DNA of 64,000 bases, taken from positions 9,300,001 to 9,364,000 of the forward strand of contig CM070911.1 of the NCBI GenBank assembly GCA_036417435.1, read 5' to 3'. Position numbers and translations under genes: made by a program. This document shows positions 42,901-54,134 of the stretch, piece by piece (the first letter of the stretch is position 1; the number at the start of each line of letters is the position of its first letter). The notes beneath the pieces are model-generated. The model made no database searches. It saw only the letters and a program-made list of their open reading frames with translations, and was not told the DNA's origin. The DNA comes from Inia geoffrensis (taxonomy: Eukaryota; Chordata; Mammalia; Artiodactyla; Iniidae).

Positions 42901-44825
42901 TGTATAACTGGCCTGGTAGATCAAATAAGCCATGCTTACAAATCGGGAGAGTCAGGACTTGCACACAAGTTTGATATTTAACATCTATCTCATGAGTCTG
43001 GAAACATGACCAAGCTAATGAGTTGAAGGAACCCAAAGGAATAATCTATCGTGGAGAATGTCTGACTCTGGTCAAAGATAACCATGTATGTGAAAATCTT
43101 CTAGTCCAGGCTGTGCAAGGTTACTTGAGTTATTGTACCTCTGAGTCTGGGGGGGCTCTTGAGGGTGGCTCCGAATAAGGAACTGGGTGGCACACAGGAC
43201 AAATTTATGGAAACTTGAGGCAGGTCTGTGTTTCTTCTTCCACCTTTCCAAGGGCTGGCAGTCAAGAAGTTAGTCCTACTGAGGGAGGGGGAAATTCAAA
43301 CAGTTTGGGGTTGCGGGGGCAGGTGGACTCCTGAGTGGGTGTATGTGTCTTGAAGGAGAGTGCTCTCAGTGAGAACATCAGGATAAGCAGGATTAATCCT
43401 CATCAACGTAGCCCTGCACTGACAAGGAAGCTTGGGAAAGGTCCCTTGTCTAGGGAGTACATGACAGAGAAGAAGGATCCATCCACACATCCACTGGCCT
43501 TTTGTCAGGGGCATGGTACCCACTGGTGAACAACTCACGGAAGCCTTGAACAGAGGTGGAACAAGAACCATTAGCAAACTCAAGACTAGTTTTGGGCTTC
43601 TTTGGCCATTGTTGTTGTTTGCATTTAGGGCAGATATGTCTTATACTTAAAACCTTCCCTGGAGATACAGGGGACTACTCACATATTTACATTCTACTTT
43701 TTTATTGCCAAGGAACAAAAGGAAAGAAAGTACTAAAACTGTGAAGTTTGTTTATTAAGAAAGTCTGGACATTCAGATCTTGTCAAATACCTGTCCATTC
43801 CACACCCACCGAGAAAGGATGGCTCGATCACTTATCTGCCCAGTGTGCTTGGGGAAATGACACCCCTGAGTTCTCTCTCTCATTTGCTAAAAACAAAATA
43901 CAAATGCTATGTGAGGTCTTCTCTTAGCATGTTTCTGGCTTCTCTGGGGCTTCATCCTGTTCATCCATTATCCTGTGCTCAATTTCTCTCCTGGATTGCG
44001 TGTATGGACTTGAAGATTCAAAGTTCAGAACTACACTGGCTTTTAGTGAATTTTGATACTTTAAAAGCTAGGGAGGCTCGTCAAGTGGAAAATATGACCG
44101 TGTGGATGATGTATTATGAAACCAAGTCCCCCCTCTGCCTTTCCATTGGTCTCCCCTAGGGGCAGTTTCCTTTAATTTGGGAACATTGGGACTCCTTCTG
44201 GGCTGAAGGGGAGACAATCACAATGTTGTGACATCCTTGGGAAAATGTCACTGAAATGGGTCAGCCTTTCTATTTCAGAGCTGCACTCATCTGAAAACAT
44301 TAAAGAATCCTAAAAATAAGTACACGGTGTGCTCTCAGACTCTCAAGCCAAGCCAGTATGTCTTTGAGAAGGCCCTTGGATATAAAGGATTGACCTGTAG
44401 ACTAACAGCCTGCTATGCCTTTCCCAAGGAGTCGTGTGGTCATTTGGGGAGGACTCTGCCTCCCTCACTGCCCCAAATCTCTCCTTCAACAGGGCAGAAA
44501 TGATTTGGACAATACCAACCTCTTGGAGGTGGGGTGGGACCAGCAGGGGTAGTGCGGGTGGGACTTCATGAATCCAACTTTCATGCACTGCAGAGTCAGC
44601 CTGGCTGGGAATATCTGCTAAACTTGCGCTCCAGTTCTAAACACTGAATTTCCACATTTACCCTGGAAAAATAAACACATTTCAACATCAGCTTCATCCC
44701 CGTGCCTCATTTTTTTCTTTGTTCCTATGTTAAGATATCCTACTCTCTCCCCTGGTGTCTATAAATTTAGGAATAGAAATATTTCAGAACTGCCTAAGAG
44801 AGAGAGAGAAAAAAAAAAAACAGTG
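42901..44825. other. Repeat-poor noncoding DNA
   Basis: About 1.9 kb with no mobile element I can name. Frames of up to 104 codons (43845-44159) have no recognisable domain. A (GA)n(A)n patch lies at 44798-44821. Confidence 0.45.
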
Positions 44826-45000
44826 GCTCTGAAGCCAGGCAAATTTGGTGATCATTGTCAGTTTTGCCACTAATGAGTTGGGTAAACTATGCTACATTTC
44901 ACCTTTCCTCCTTAAGTCTTCATTTCTCCATCCATGCAAAGTAGAAATCATAGATAACTGGTAAATTTGCTGTGAGGGTTGGGATGCTGAGCCTAATTCT
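44826..45000 (+). repeat. MIR SINE, nearly full length
   Basis: 'gtggctctgaagccaggcaa', 'ttttgccactaatgagttgg', 'ttaagtcttcatttctccat' and 'aactggtaaatttgctgtga' with 'gggttgg' are in forward MIR order. Confidence 0.65.
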
Positions 45001-45099
45001 CCTAGAAGAGTGCTTGCTGCAAGGCAGGTCCTATTTGAATACTGGCCGTGACTATGATTACTGTTGTTACTATTATGATTGCGCTTACTTGGTTCAATA

Positions 45100-45425
45100 G
45101 CCTTTCATTAAATGTGCCAGATCTGGGGCCATGAGATGATCTTTTGCCTGATCTCACATCTGGATTTTTGAGGGTCACTTGCTCCTAACTCACAGTCCCT
45201 ACACCCGAAGGCCGATTTGTTTTCCTAGATTTTTGTTTTACCTGCCCAGCCCAAACTCCCAGCTCTGGGCTAATGCTCTTCACCTTGTGTGTTAGAATCA
45301 TTCATGTGTCTGTCTGCTCTAAATAGTGAGCCCCTTGAGGACAGGGTGCAGGGCTGATTCGTGCCCTGTTTGTTCTTCAGGCCGAGCACAGGTGAGGCAT
45401 GTTTGATGTTCTCAGTTCTGTTTGC
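45100..45425 (+). repeat. L2 LINE 3' fragment
   Basis: 'tctgtctgctctaaatagtg' with 'agccccttgaggacagggtg', then 'gtgccctgtttgttcttcag' and 'ccgagcacaggtgaggca', match the L2 3' portion. The upstream part is less certain. Confidence 0.6.
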
Positions 45426-45794
45426 TGAATTCTTTGGGACACCATGTTTATCCTGGCTGGTGGCACTTACTCCATGGCTTTGTAGCTGGATTTGGCTTTC
45501 CGGTCCTCCCAGCACCTCATTTCAGTGGAGGACAGGGTTCCAAGAGGCAACTCTCCCTCTCTGCTCTGATGCTTCCCTGCTGGCCAGTGTCCCGCTCTGA
45601 GATTTTCTTCCCAGTGGTCAGTTAATAATTCAGGCATGTATTGCTTATGGGAACACAATGAAACTTGACCAGAAAAAGCCTGTAGTGATTACTACAATGA
45701 TAATAATTTATACAGTAAAGAACTTGGGAAGGAAGGAAGGGGGATGAACAAGAAGGCTAGGAGGCAAAGAGGAAGGAAGAAAGTGAGACAGGGA
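45426..45794. other. Noncoding DNA with a purine-rich patch
   Basis: Purine-rich at 45726-45790. Three overlapping frames (45361-45658) on both strands have no recognisable domain. Confidence 0.4.
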
Positions 45795-45940
45795 ATTATT
45801 TTAATATTCTGCTTTGTGATGAGCCCTGGGCAAGATATTTTGACAAAACCCTTGAGGAATAGTTTTTCATTTCTGTTTTCATACTGAAAAGACTACAACT
45901 TAAATAGGATAAATAACTCCCCAAATTATATGTGCAATAG
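45795..45940 (-). repeat. MIR SINE fragment, reverse orientation
   Basis: 'tttgtgatgagccctgggca', 'caaaacccttgaggaatagt' and 'tgttttcatactgaaaagac' fit reversed MIR with high divergence. Confidence 0.5.
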
Positions 45941-45974
45941 GAAGAAGCTAAACCATTGGAAATGTTAAACTAGA

Positions 45975-46197
45975 TCTCAGAGTTTTTTGTGTTTTTCTTT
46001 AATTTTTAAAATTTTTTTATTGTTTGAATTTTATTTATTTTTTTATACAGCAGGTTCTTATTAGTTATCCATTTTATACATATTAGTGTATCCATGTCAA
46101 TCCCAATCTCCCAATTCATCCCACCAACCCCAGCCCCCCGCGGCTCTCCCCCCTTGGTATCCATACGTTTGTTCTCTACATCTGTGTCCTCAGAGTT
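45975..46197 (-). mobile_element. 5'-truncated L1 3' end, reverse orientation (body 45985-46187)
   Basis: On the reverse strand it reads 'cagatgtagagaacaaacgt', 'gttggtgggatgaattggga', 'gattgggattgaca' and 'aaatggataactaataagaa', matching the 3' UTR of the L1 at 23.5-23.7 kb nearly word for word. Duplication TCTCAGAGTT/CCTCAGAGTT at 45975-45984 and 46188-46197. Confidence 0.88.
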
Positions 46198-47185
46198 CTA
46201 AATATAAGAGGAAACTAATAAACAAACCACCACCAACCAAACCAAAAGACCTCCAAACCCTGCGTTGCTAAACCCACTCCCACTTTAGCATGTAGATTTC
46301 AACTCTAGAAAAGGCTTCCGTTATATTTTTTAAGGGAAGATGCTAAGGGTTAATTACAGAACTGGTTGTAAGCCCAGTGATGAGCAGAGGTACTTCCCCA
46401 AGTAAACATATGACTGTAGACAAACCCCAGGTTCTATTTTCTCCCTTTCTTTGGATGTCTTAAGAATTCTCTGACTCCCGGAGGGGTATAGCCTGTTTGC
46501 TTCCTGCTGAACTCACTGAGAGCCCCTCCTTCACTCTGCATGTATGGGCACAGGTTTACAATTTTCAGGGATAGCTGAAATCCATAGAAACATACATCTT
46601 TTCACATTTGGAAGTGAAAAAAAAAAAAAAAAAGACTTTACTTCCTCAGCAGCAAATACAATGTCATGACATATGTATAAACCAAGGATCACTGTGATTC
46701 TTTAATTATAAAACTTGCCGAGGTTCCAATGCTTCACGAATGTTAGTCACTATTTTTGAAGCAACAACTAATCTCTGATTGTAAACAGAATGCAAAAATC
46801 CAGAACTTTCCTCTAAATATGCTCAGGGCATAGTGATAATTACAAGGTCAATAATTACTTTGTGCACGCATGAACCCCACGATTCAGAGTTGCTTGGAAT
46901 TACCCTGGCCTGGTCAGTCTCTCTAATTATTCTCAGATAATAACTCAGTGTAACTGCATTAGTTCAGAAAATACTAGCCAGAAGACCACAATAACTTCAA
47001 CTCATTTTGTCTTGCAATCTTCTGTTCTCTGAAAGATCACAGATCCTCCAAATCACCAGAGAATATGGAAAAGGCAAGGTTTATGTACATAGATTGGCCC
47101 ATAAAGATTGGAAATTTGGACAGTGGTATGCTTGTAAATGTTTAACACCTGGCTTTCTAAAAAAATTATCTAATTTTGTTGCTAT
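46198..47185. other. Unique noncoding DNA, TAAT-rich second half
   Basis: A17 at 46617-46633. From about 46700 to 46970 several TAATTA/ATTA homeodomain-type cores occur ('tctttaattataaaac', 'gataattacaaggtcaataattac' split as two sites, 'ctctaattattctc'). No repeat recognised. Candidate conserved noncoding element, by inference only. Confidence 0.4.
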
Positions 47186-47424
47186 AAAGTACATAGTACT
47201 GGGGGCTTCCCTGGCGGTGCAGTGGTTGAGAGTCCGCCTGCCGATGCAGGGGACGTGGGTTCGTGCCCTGGTCCGGGAAGATCCCACACGCCGCAGAGCA
47301 GCCGGGCCCGTGAGCCATGGCCGTTGAGCCTGCGCGTCCGGAGCCTCTGCTCCGCAGCGGGAGAGGCCACAGCAGTGAGAGGCCCGCGTACCGCAAAAAA
47401 AAAAAAAAAAAAAGTATATAGTAC
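47186..47424 (+). mobile_element. CHR-type cetacean SINE, copy 4 (body 47203-47394, A tail to 47413)
   Basis: GGGCTTCCCTGGCGGTGCAG start, 'gggttcgtgccctggtccgg' B box, 'ccgcagagcagccgggcccg', 19-base A tail. Duplication AAAGTACATAGTAC/AAAGTATATAGTAC at 47186-47199 and 47411-47424 (13 of 14). Confidence 0.93.
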
Positions 47425-49054
47425 ATAATTTATGAATACTAATGAAATATACAATACTTTTTACTATAAATTCTGTATAGGTGATAGCTTCTTACAGAGT
47501 GTTTTGTTGACTTTCGTCAAACTCCTGTATCCATAGACAAAATGTGGTTTTAATTGACAGCCAAGTATAGTTCCAGCATGAATGTTAGCTGATATTTTAA
47601 TTTATCTTAACAAGTAAATCAAAGTGAAACAACAAAGAAGTATGTCTGAACTTCACTCATTTGTCAATGATGTGAGCAGCTTCTTTGCTGAATTGGATAA
47701 TTGTTTTCAAATGCTGGAAGAATGTTTACTCATAACACACAACGTTTATTCACAATGTTTCAGCTATAGGCATCACGCTCATTTAAATTTAATCTGCATT
47801 AACTTTTTCTCCGTAATTTTCCTAGGTCTAGATAAACAACAGAACAATAAATCAAAACTTGTATCACAGTAATTGTCAAATTCCATGATGTAAATATACA
47901 TTCCAGAGCTGATTTCAATCTACCAATGTGACATCGCTGAATGTTGAGCTGCAAAAAGATTTTCTACAGTACACCATCATATGGTATTTCCAGTATACCG
48001 TTATAATAGATGTAAATAACCTCAAGAGCATAGATAATGGGTAAAATGTAGTAAAATAATTAGGAAGTGATGAGTTTTGCATATTCATAACCTTTGTTTT
48101 AAATATAATTTTATTGTAAATTCATATCATTTAACATTTAAAAATTACTATGGTTAACAACCGTCTTGCAAAAATTCTGAACATTTAACAATGGCAAAAT
48201 GATGTAAAGCAGTTTCAGCACACCACTGAATTTGTGGTTGAGGGGAAAATATAATTGATAATCTAGTGTATTTCAAAGCATTGATTGCAAACTTCACTCT
48301 GTTTTCTAACTCCAGTGTTTGTTTTAAACAAAAACAAGCATTTCTAAACAGGGATTCTGTCACAGAGATTAAAGGTACTCCACTCCTCAACCAAGTTTGA
48401 TAGAAACACTGGGTTACTCAAAATTGACAAACATGGAAATGCAAATATTATGCAAATACAAAAACTCTGAGCTTTGCTGACGAGATCAAAGAAATAAGTA
48501 TGAATATTGAACAATTCATTCAAGCAAACAGCCAATACACATTTTCCTTATTCAGACTAATAATTTCCTGACTGTTGCGTCAGACTGTATCAGTTAATTA
48601 GATTCTGGGAAGACATTTTATTAGGACCATGAGTTTAGGGTATGGATGAGCTTTTTGTTTGTTTGTTTTTAATTTTTATTATTGCTACATTTTAAAATTG
48701 TGTTTAAAGATATATTTTTTACACTTTTATACACTTTACTATAAGTATTTGGTTTCTAAATCCAATACAGATTCAGCCTTAGTAATTAAACAAATAAAAA
48801 AGGTGCTAAATTTTAAAAAGCATATGAAAAGTATTAGAAATTTCATTGACTTTAATTCAACATGGATCCTATAAATTTGATTACTTTTTTAAAACCTCTT
48901 CCTAGGGGAGTGTTGAGCTTATTGAAAGAGAGAGATACTTATAAAAAAATTACTAGTCTCCAATACATTGTTGAGTATCTGCCCCAAACAGGAAGTTCCT
49001 CTTTAATTTTTTCTTTCAGAAACTTACCATCCCACATATATTAAAAGGATAAAA
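47425..49054. other. AT-rich noncoding DNA with paired octamers
   Basis: No repeat securely named. Modest frames on both strands (plus 47624-47872, minus 48154-48535) are not supported by any domain, but the low GC and paired minus frames leave room for a very old transposon. Two POU octamers at 48439-48457 are listed separately. Confidence 0.4.
48439..48457 (+). promoter_or_regulatory. Two perfect POU octamers, ATGCAAAT
   Basis: ATGCAAAT at 48439-48446 and 48450-48457, same orientation, starts 11 bp apart (one helical turn). The octamer is the consensus for Oct/POU factors. Binding is inference. Confidence 0.5.
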
Positions 49055-49433
49055 AAATAAACGCTATGAGAAACTTTATCCCAATAAATTCAACAAATTA
49101 GATGAAATGGACAAATTTCCGAAAAAATAAAAATTACCAGAAGAATTCCAAAAGAAATGGATAACTTGAACAGCCCTGTATTCATTAGAAGAATTAACTT
49201 ATAGTGGAAAAACATCCCCACAAAATTCCCTCCAGCATCATATAGTTTCACTGGAGAATTCTACCAAACTTTTAGGAAAAAATTAATAGTAATTCTATCA
49301 AAAAAATATTCATGAAAATTGAAGAAAGGAGAATAATTTCCAACTCATTCTAAGAGGCTAGCCTTACTCAGATACCAAAGGTAAAGACATTACAAGGGAA
49401 GACTACGACAGACCAACATCTCTCGTAAACACG

Positions 49434-49443
49434 GACACAGAAT

Positions 49444-49476
<33 letters not shown>

Positions 49477-49685
49477 TGCGGTACGCAGGCCTCTCACTGT
49501 TGTGGCCTCTCCCGTTGCGGAGCAACAGGCTCCAGACGCGCAGGCTCAGCGGCCGTGGCTCACAGGCGCAGGCACTCCGCGGCATGTGGGATCCTCCCGG
49601 ACCAGGGCACGAACCCGTGCCCCCTGCATCAGCAGGCGGACTCTCAACCACTGCACCACCAGGGAAGCCCTGACGCAGAATTCTT
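49434..49685 (-). mobile_element. CHR-type cetacean SINE, copy 5, reverse orientation (body 49476-49671)
   Basis: T30 at 49446-49475 is the A tail. The head, ending 'ccaccagggaagccc' at 49670, is GGGCTTCCCTGG on the reverse strand. Duplication GACACAGAATTCTT/GACGCAGAATTCTT at 49434-49447 and 49672-49685 (13 of 14). It sits inside the ancient L1. Confidence 0.93.
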
Positions 49686-49770
49686 AACAAAATTTTAACT
49701 GATTAAATGCAGCACATTTGAACTATATCAGAAATGCCATGTTGCTTCAACATCTGAAAATCAGTGTAAC

Positions 49771-50181
49771 TCACCATCTTAGTCAGTTTGGTCTGCTATA
49801 ACAAAAACACCACAGACTGGATGGTTTAAACAATAGAAATTTATTTCTCACACTTCTGGGCTCTGGAATGTCTAAGATCAAGGTGCCAGCAGATCCAGTG
49901 TCTGTTGAGAGCCCTCTCCCTTGTTTGCAGATCTTCTCATTGTATCCTCACTGATGTATTTTCAACATGCATTGTCATCTTTCCTGGTTGTACTTCATGG
50001 TGGAGAGCAGAGACAGAAGAAGCAAGCTCTCTGAGGTCTCTTTCATAAGGGCACTAATCCCATTCATGAGGGCTCCACCCTTGTGCCTTCTAGAAGGCCC
50101 CACCTCCTAACACCATAACCCTGAGAATTAGAATTTCAACATATGACATTTGGGGGACACATTCAGTCCATAGCCCTCACC
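49771..50181 (-). mobile_element. MaLR (MST/MLT1-type) solo LTR, reverse orientation (49776-50176)
   Basis: 'ggtctgctataacaaaaaca' with 'ccacagactggatggttt', 'aaatttatttctcacacttc', 'gcactaatcccattcatgag' with 'ggctccacccttgtgcc', and 'ttcaacatatgacatttggg' are the reverse complement of a MaLR LTR. The pentamer TCACC is duplicated at 49771-49775 and 50177-50181, the expected LTR target size. No internal retroviral-like genes are present. It inserted into the L1 before the CHR SINE lineage arose. Confidence 0.85.
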
Positions 50182-50368
50182 TTAGTAACAGAATAAAAAA
50201 ATTTTCATATCTTAGTAGATATAGAAGAAGCATTTGACAAAATCCAACATCCATTCCTGATAAAAACTGAGCAAAGTCGCTAATAAAACAGTAAATAAGG
50301 CCCAACACAAATTTGATTTCCAAGGAGGTCTTCCTCACTGACAGAAAGGAAATTTTATCTCTTGCCTT

Positions 50369-50614
50369 TGGATTTCTCTTTCTTTTTTTTTTAATTTAAT
50401 TTTATTTTTTTGCGGTATGTGGGCCTCTCACTGTTGTGGCCTCTCCCATTGCGGAGCACAGGCTCCGGACGCGCAGGCTCAGCGGCCATGGCTCACGGGC
50501 CCAGCCGCTCCACGGCATGTGGGATCTTCCCGGACCGGGGCACGAACCCGTGTCCCCTGCATCGGCAGGCGGGCTCTCAACCACTGCGCCACCAGGGACG
50601 GCCTGGATTTCTCT
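50369..50614 (-). mobile_element. CHR-type cetacean SINE, copy 6, reverse orientation (body 50412-50604)
   Basis: T-rich tail at 50380-50411, then 'gcggtatgtgggcctctcac' through 'cgaacccgtgtcccctgcat' (B box complement) to 'gcgccaccagggacggcc'. Duplication TGGATTTCTCT at 50369-50379 and 50604-50614. The tail mixes T with AAT/ATT interruptions. Confidence 0.92.
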
Positions 50615-50689
50615 ACTTTTCATTCCTCACTTGTATATTAAGTTGTGGGTTATATACATAATTTCAGTTATTCTACCTGGCAAAAATTA

Positions 50690-50805
50690 TTGCTTGGGGA
50701 TTCCGGAGATTAGGCTCTACCCCATGCCATAAATGCAACTCAAATTGGTCACTTTATCCCTCTGAACCTATTTCTCCATTTGTGAATTGGAAGTTTGAAT
50801 GTGAT
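50690..50805 (+). repeat. MIR SINE fragment
   Basis: 'aaattggtcactttatccct', 'ctgaacctatttctccattt' and 'gtgaattggaagtttgaatg' resemble the forward MIR core. Confidence 0.5.
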
Positions 50806-51479
50806 CCGTTTGAACAAATTCATGTAAAGCTGTGTCTTTCATTATAAAGCATGACGTTTGCTGACACTCAGCGTGTCACTTGCTTCTATAAGGCCTCTGC
50901 TTCCTCTTCTTTGTAGCCCCAAGTGCAGGCCTAGCCCGGAAGAAGTGGACTCAGCAGTGCCTGCAGTGGAGCTGATGGTGCTGTGGTGACATGCTCCACC
51001 ACCAGGCACCAAGTGAAAGGGAACTCAATGCTTTCTGTAATCACCACCATCAACAGAGACCATCCAGGAACTGAACAGTTGAAGCCCTCTGGGCCTTGGC
51101 ACAATTTGTAGCCCAGATTAATTAGTTAATGTTCACAGAGCACTCTGAAGATGGAAACGCTGTGGGAATGCAAAGCCCATTAATGAAGATCATTATATAA
51201 ATTTGAGCTCCAAATTCAGCAATCGTAATTGGACAGGGCAACCCAGTTGCTGATTCCCAGCAGGGCAGTGTCTGGGATCTGGAAAGCCCAGTGAAAGGTG
51301 TAAAGGGCAGCGCTGCCCAGGGGCTCTGAGGCATAAGGGGTGAGGAAGTAGGTGGTCAGGGTCCTCCTAAGCCACCCTGCTGGAAATGGTCGCCTGTCTG
51401 CAAGTTGGGTCATTCAGTTTCCAGTGAGGAAACTCTATTCCAATCCATATCTAGTAGAACTCAAAGCCCTCCTCCTTCC
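50806..51479. other. Noncoding DNA without recognised elements
   Basis: 'cttcttctttgtag' followed by purine at about 50903-50920 looks like a splice acceptor, but no open exon with a donor follows convincingly. Confidence 0.4.
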
Positions 51480-51715
51480 ATGATGTCACAAGGCTTGAGG
51501 GTAATATCCTGGTGGGTCCAAACCCCAGCTCTGGTACTTTATAGAGTGTGACTTGGGGAAAGTGTCACTGGTGTAAGCCCCAGGATCCTCATGTTTAAAG
51601 CAAGTAAAAATTGAAAGTGATGTTATCAGCCATTCAGAGTTATGTCTGTAAAATATCTAGTAAGAAAAGAACTCAGCTTGGGTGCTCAGTAAATAGTAAC
51701 TCTTGCTATGTTGTT
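51480..51715 (+). repeat. MIR SINE, nearly full length
   Basis: 'ggtccaaaccccagctctgg' with 'tactttatagagtgtgactt', 'ggggaaagtgtcactggtgt', 'caggatcctcatgtttaaag', and 'ctcagcttgggtgctcagta' with 'aatagtaa' follow forward MIR order. Confidence 0.68.
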
Positions 51716-52972
51716 ACCAATTATGCCCATGTTACCAGAAAATCGATTCTTTTACCCTAACATCCACTGATGAGGATTTTAGTGGCATTTGCTAGTTATG
51801 CTGTTTTTTAGGACAGTCTCCCCTTTTACCTCTGGGGATCCCCTTTCCTCGTTCCTCCACCTCTTGTCTTTATTAGAGGAAGGAAAACAGCCTTTGGGGT
51901 AACGTTTTCTTTTATTGCTGTTCTCAGGGTCTCAATGGCTCATGGTCAACAACATATTTAGTCAGTGGAATATCCATGGAATACCTCATTTTAGAAGAAA
52001 CTTGTCATCCTTGAGTGCTTTGAACACATCAGTGCGATCAAAGGGCTGCTAGACCCTGGCACAGCCTCTAGGCCTCAGGCAAGGCAGTTAAAGGCACACA
52101 CTCTAAAGGCCTCCCACTGGGTCTCTTCTTGATGCTAGGGAATCGTGGTCAGGGCGCCCTTCATCAGCTTGTGCTAATAAACTTTGCAAGCAGCAAGGTG
52201 AAGCTGTGGACTGCGTGCCCCTTCCACGTGTGGTCCGCAAGACCCCCTCCTTTGGTGGTCTCACTGGAGCCCTGCAACCCTTCCCCCCCACAAGGTCCAC
52301 TTGAGAAAGCTCGGGGATTAAGTCCTCTGTTGGCACAGCAGGGGAAGGCCCTTTGAAGATGCAAAGGGCATGAGTCATTCATAATCATCCTGATTCATAA
52401 ACCAACTTCAGGGACCAGGTTCTCTTTAATACTCATTATCCCTTCAATAGAGTTGGACCAAGAGTTCATTTGCAAATTGCAGGACTCAGTAAGGCAAGAC
52501 TCTATAAGCAGGGTAATGAATATTTTTTAAAGGGAAGTTGAGTCTATTCAATTTTCCAAATGTATTGTACATAGGAGACAATCTTTTTAATTCTCTACAC
52601 CCCCAGGGCTCAAGAGAGTTCACTACCAGCTCTCCTTCCACTGTGCTCACCTCACCCTCTCTGTGGGGCTTGCAGGTGTTGGTCATAGCCAGCTTATACT
52701 GCCAGCTTGCCATGGTCAGAGGGTATCACTCAAAGAGGGCCCTCAACAGACACTTGCCTATTATAAGGCGCTTCACCCTGTGTGCTCTCACTCTGTGCCT
52801 TTGAACCAGGCCTCTCCACTCAGCTGGAAGCCAATGACAATGAGACCTAAAAACCATTCACAGTAATTTCTTGATCCCACTGACTTCGCCCGCCCCCTCT
52901 CCCTCTCTCCTTGCTCTGATGTTTATTTCCCCACCTCCCGGACTTCTTGCCTTTGCTGTACAATGACTGCAG
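51716..52972. other. Repeat-poor noncoding DNA
   Basis: No mobile element recognised. Frames at 52103-52388 and 52486-52866 overlap on both strands and have no recognisable domain. One CACGTG at 52225-52230. Confidence 0.42.
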
Positions 52973-53437
52973 TGTCTTACGGGTTGAATTGTGTCCCCTT
53001 AAAAAGATATGTTGAAGTCTTAACTCCCAGTACCTCAGAATGTGACTTCATCTGGAAATTGGGTTGTTGCATATGTAGTTTGTTAACATTAAACCACGCT
53101 GAAGTAGGAAGTGTTCCTAGTCTAATAATATCGAATAAAGGACTGGCGTCCTTATCAGAAAACATTCATGTGAAGATACAGAGACACGGAAGGAACGTCT
53201 CATGAAGACGGAAAATTGGAGTGATGTATCCACAGGCCAAGGAATGCCAAAGATTTCCAGAAAACCACCATAATCTAGGAAGAGGCAAGGAAGGATTTCC
53301 CTATAGACATTTCCTATAGATTCTCCCCATAGAGCGAATATGATTTCAGACTTCTAGCCTCCAGAGCTGACTTTATGTTATTTTACCCCACCGAGTGTGT
53401 GGTGACTTATTACGGCAGCCCTGGCATACAGATACAC
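52973..53437 (+). mobile_element. MLT1-type MaLR solo LTR
   Basis: Starts 'tgtcttacgggttgaattgt' with 'gtcccc', then 'gatatgttgaagtcttaact', 'cccagtacctcagaatgtga', 'aaggactggcgtccttatca', 'cttctagcctccagagctga' and 'attacggcagccctggcata'. These are MLT1 landmarks in forward order. Strongly diverged, no internal region. Confidence 0.82.
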
Positions 53438-54082
53438 AGGGCTGTGGCAGAAATACTATTTCCTCAGGCTGGGGCTGAGGCAGGGACAGTGCTGGAAACC
53501 AAGTCTAAAAGTCAGGTGGAATTAAAATCTTCCATCTTTATCACGGCACATCCTGCAACACTGTCTTGGTGCAGGTGTTCATGGTTTATTCTACTGGTAG
53601 AAAAATCTCTCTCTCATGGACAAACATCTGGAGCACTTGACAGTATCAAAGGCCCCCATTCTATGAACTACTGGTAAACCAGGACCACTGTTCAAAAGAC
53701 TGAAGAGTACGGAGCGTTCTTCTAAGAATCCTAGCTGTGGGGTTCACAGAATAGCATCCTGGGCAGAGGTGATTTGGCCATGAAACAGATAGAGTACTGG
53801 AATCCTTACATTAGTTGCTGTGTGGCCTAAAGTAGTCAAGAAATGTTCCCCCAAAGAAGAAAGAAGCAAAATGTTGAAAGATGAGGAGATTTTGAAGAGC
53901 TAACGATGAGGATGAAGAATATTCCAGACATGAGGACCACATGAATAAAAGCACAGTGGTAGAAACAGGATGGCAGGTGCGGTTCTGGTTAGAGTGATGG
54001 GTCTTTGGGAGTAGGGGAACACTGAGTGTTGAAGATTACGACATGTAATCTACCCCTCTCTTGGCTGTTAAACCATGAGCCC
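53438..54082. other. Noncoding DNA, mostly unassigned
   Basis: 'gaatattccagacatgagga' and 'aaaagcacagtggtagaaac' (53918-53968) recall an old L2-type phrase. The rest is unassigned. Confidence 0.4.
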
Positions 54083-54134
54083 CCCATCCTCCCTCCCTCC
54101 CTCCCTCCTCCCTCCCTCCCTCTTTCCCTCCCTA
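54083..54134. repeat. (CCCT)n simple repeat
   Basis: Imperfect CCCT units with one C/T interruption. The reverse strand is G/A-rich and yields an artefactual Gly/Arg/Glu frame. Confidence 0.9.

Larger units (their letters stand above)
49055..50285 (+). mobile_element. Ancient L1 fragment carrying a CHR SINE and a MaLR LTR
   Basis: Decayed ORF2 sequence is recognisable at 49095-49440 ('gaagaattccaaaagaaatg', 'tcactggagaattctaccaa'), 49686-49771 ('gccatgttgcttcaacatct') and 50182-50285 ('gtagatatagaagaagcatt' with 'tgacaaaatccaacatcc'). The reading order continues across both insertions, so this is one L1 copy. All frames are broken. Confidence 0.75.

Noticed and set aside
50903..50950. Exon start after a 'ctttgtag' acceptor-like site
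   Set aside because: A polypyrimidine-AG alone is common. No open frame with a donor and no coding similarity follows.
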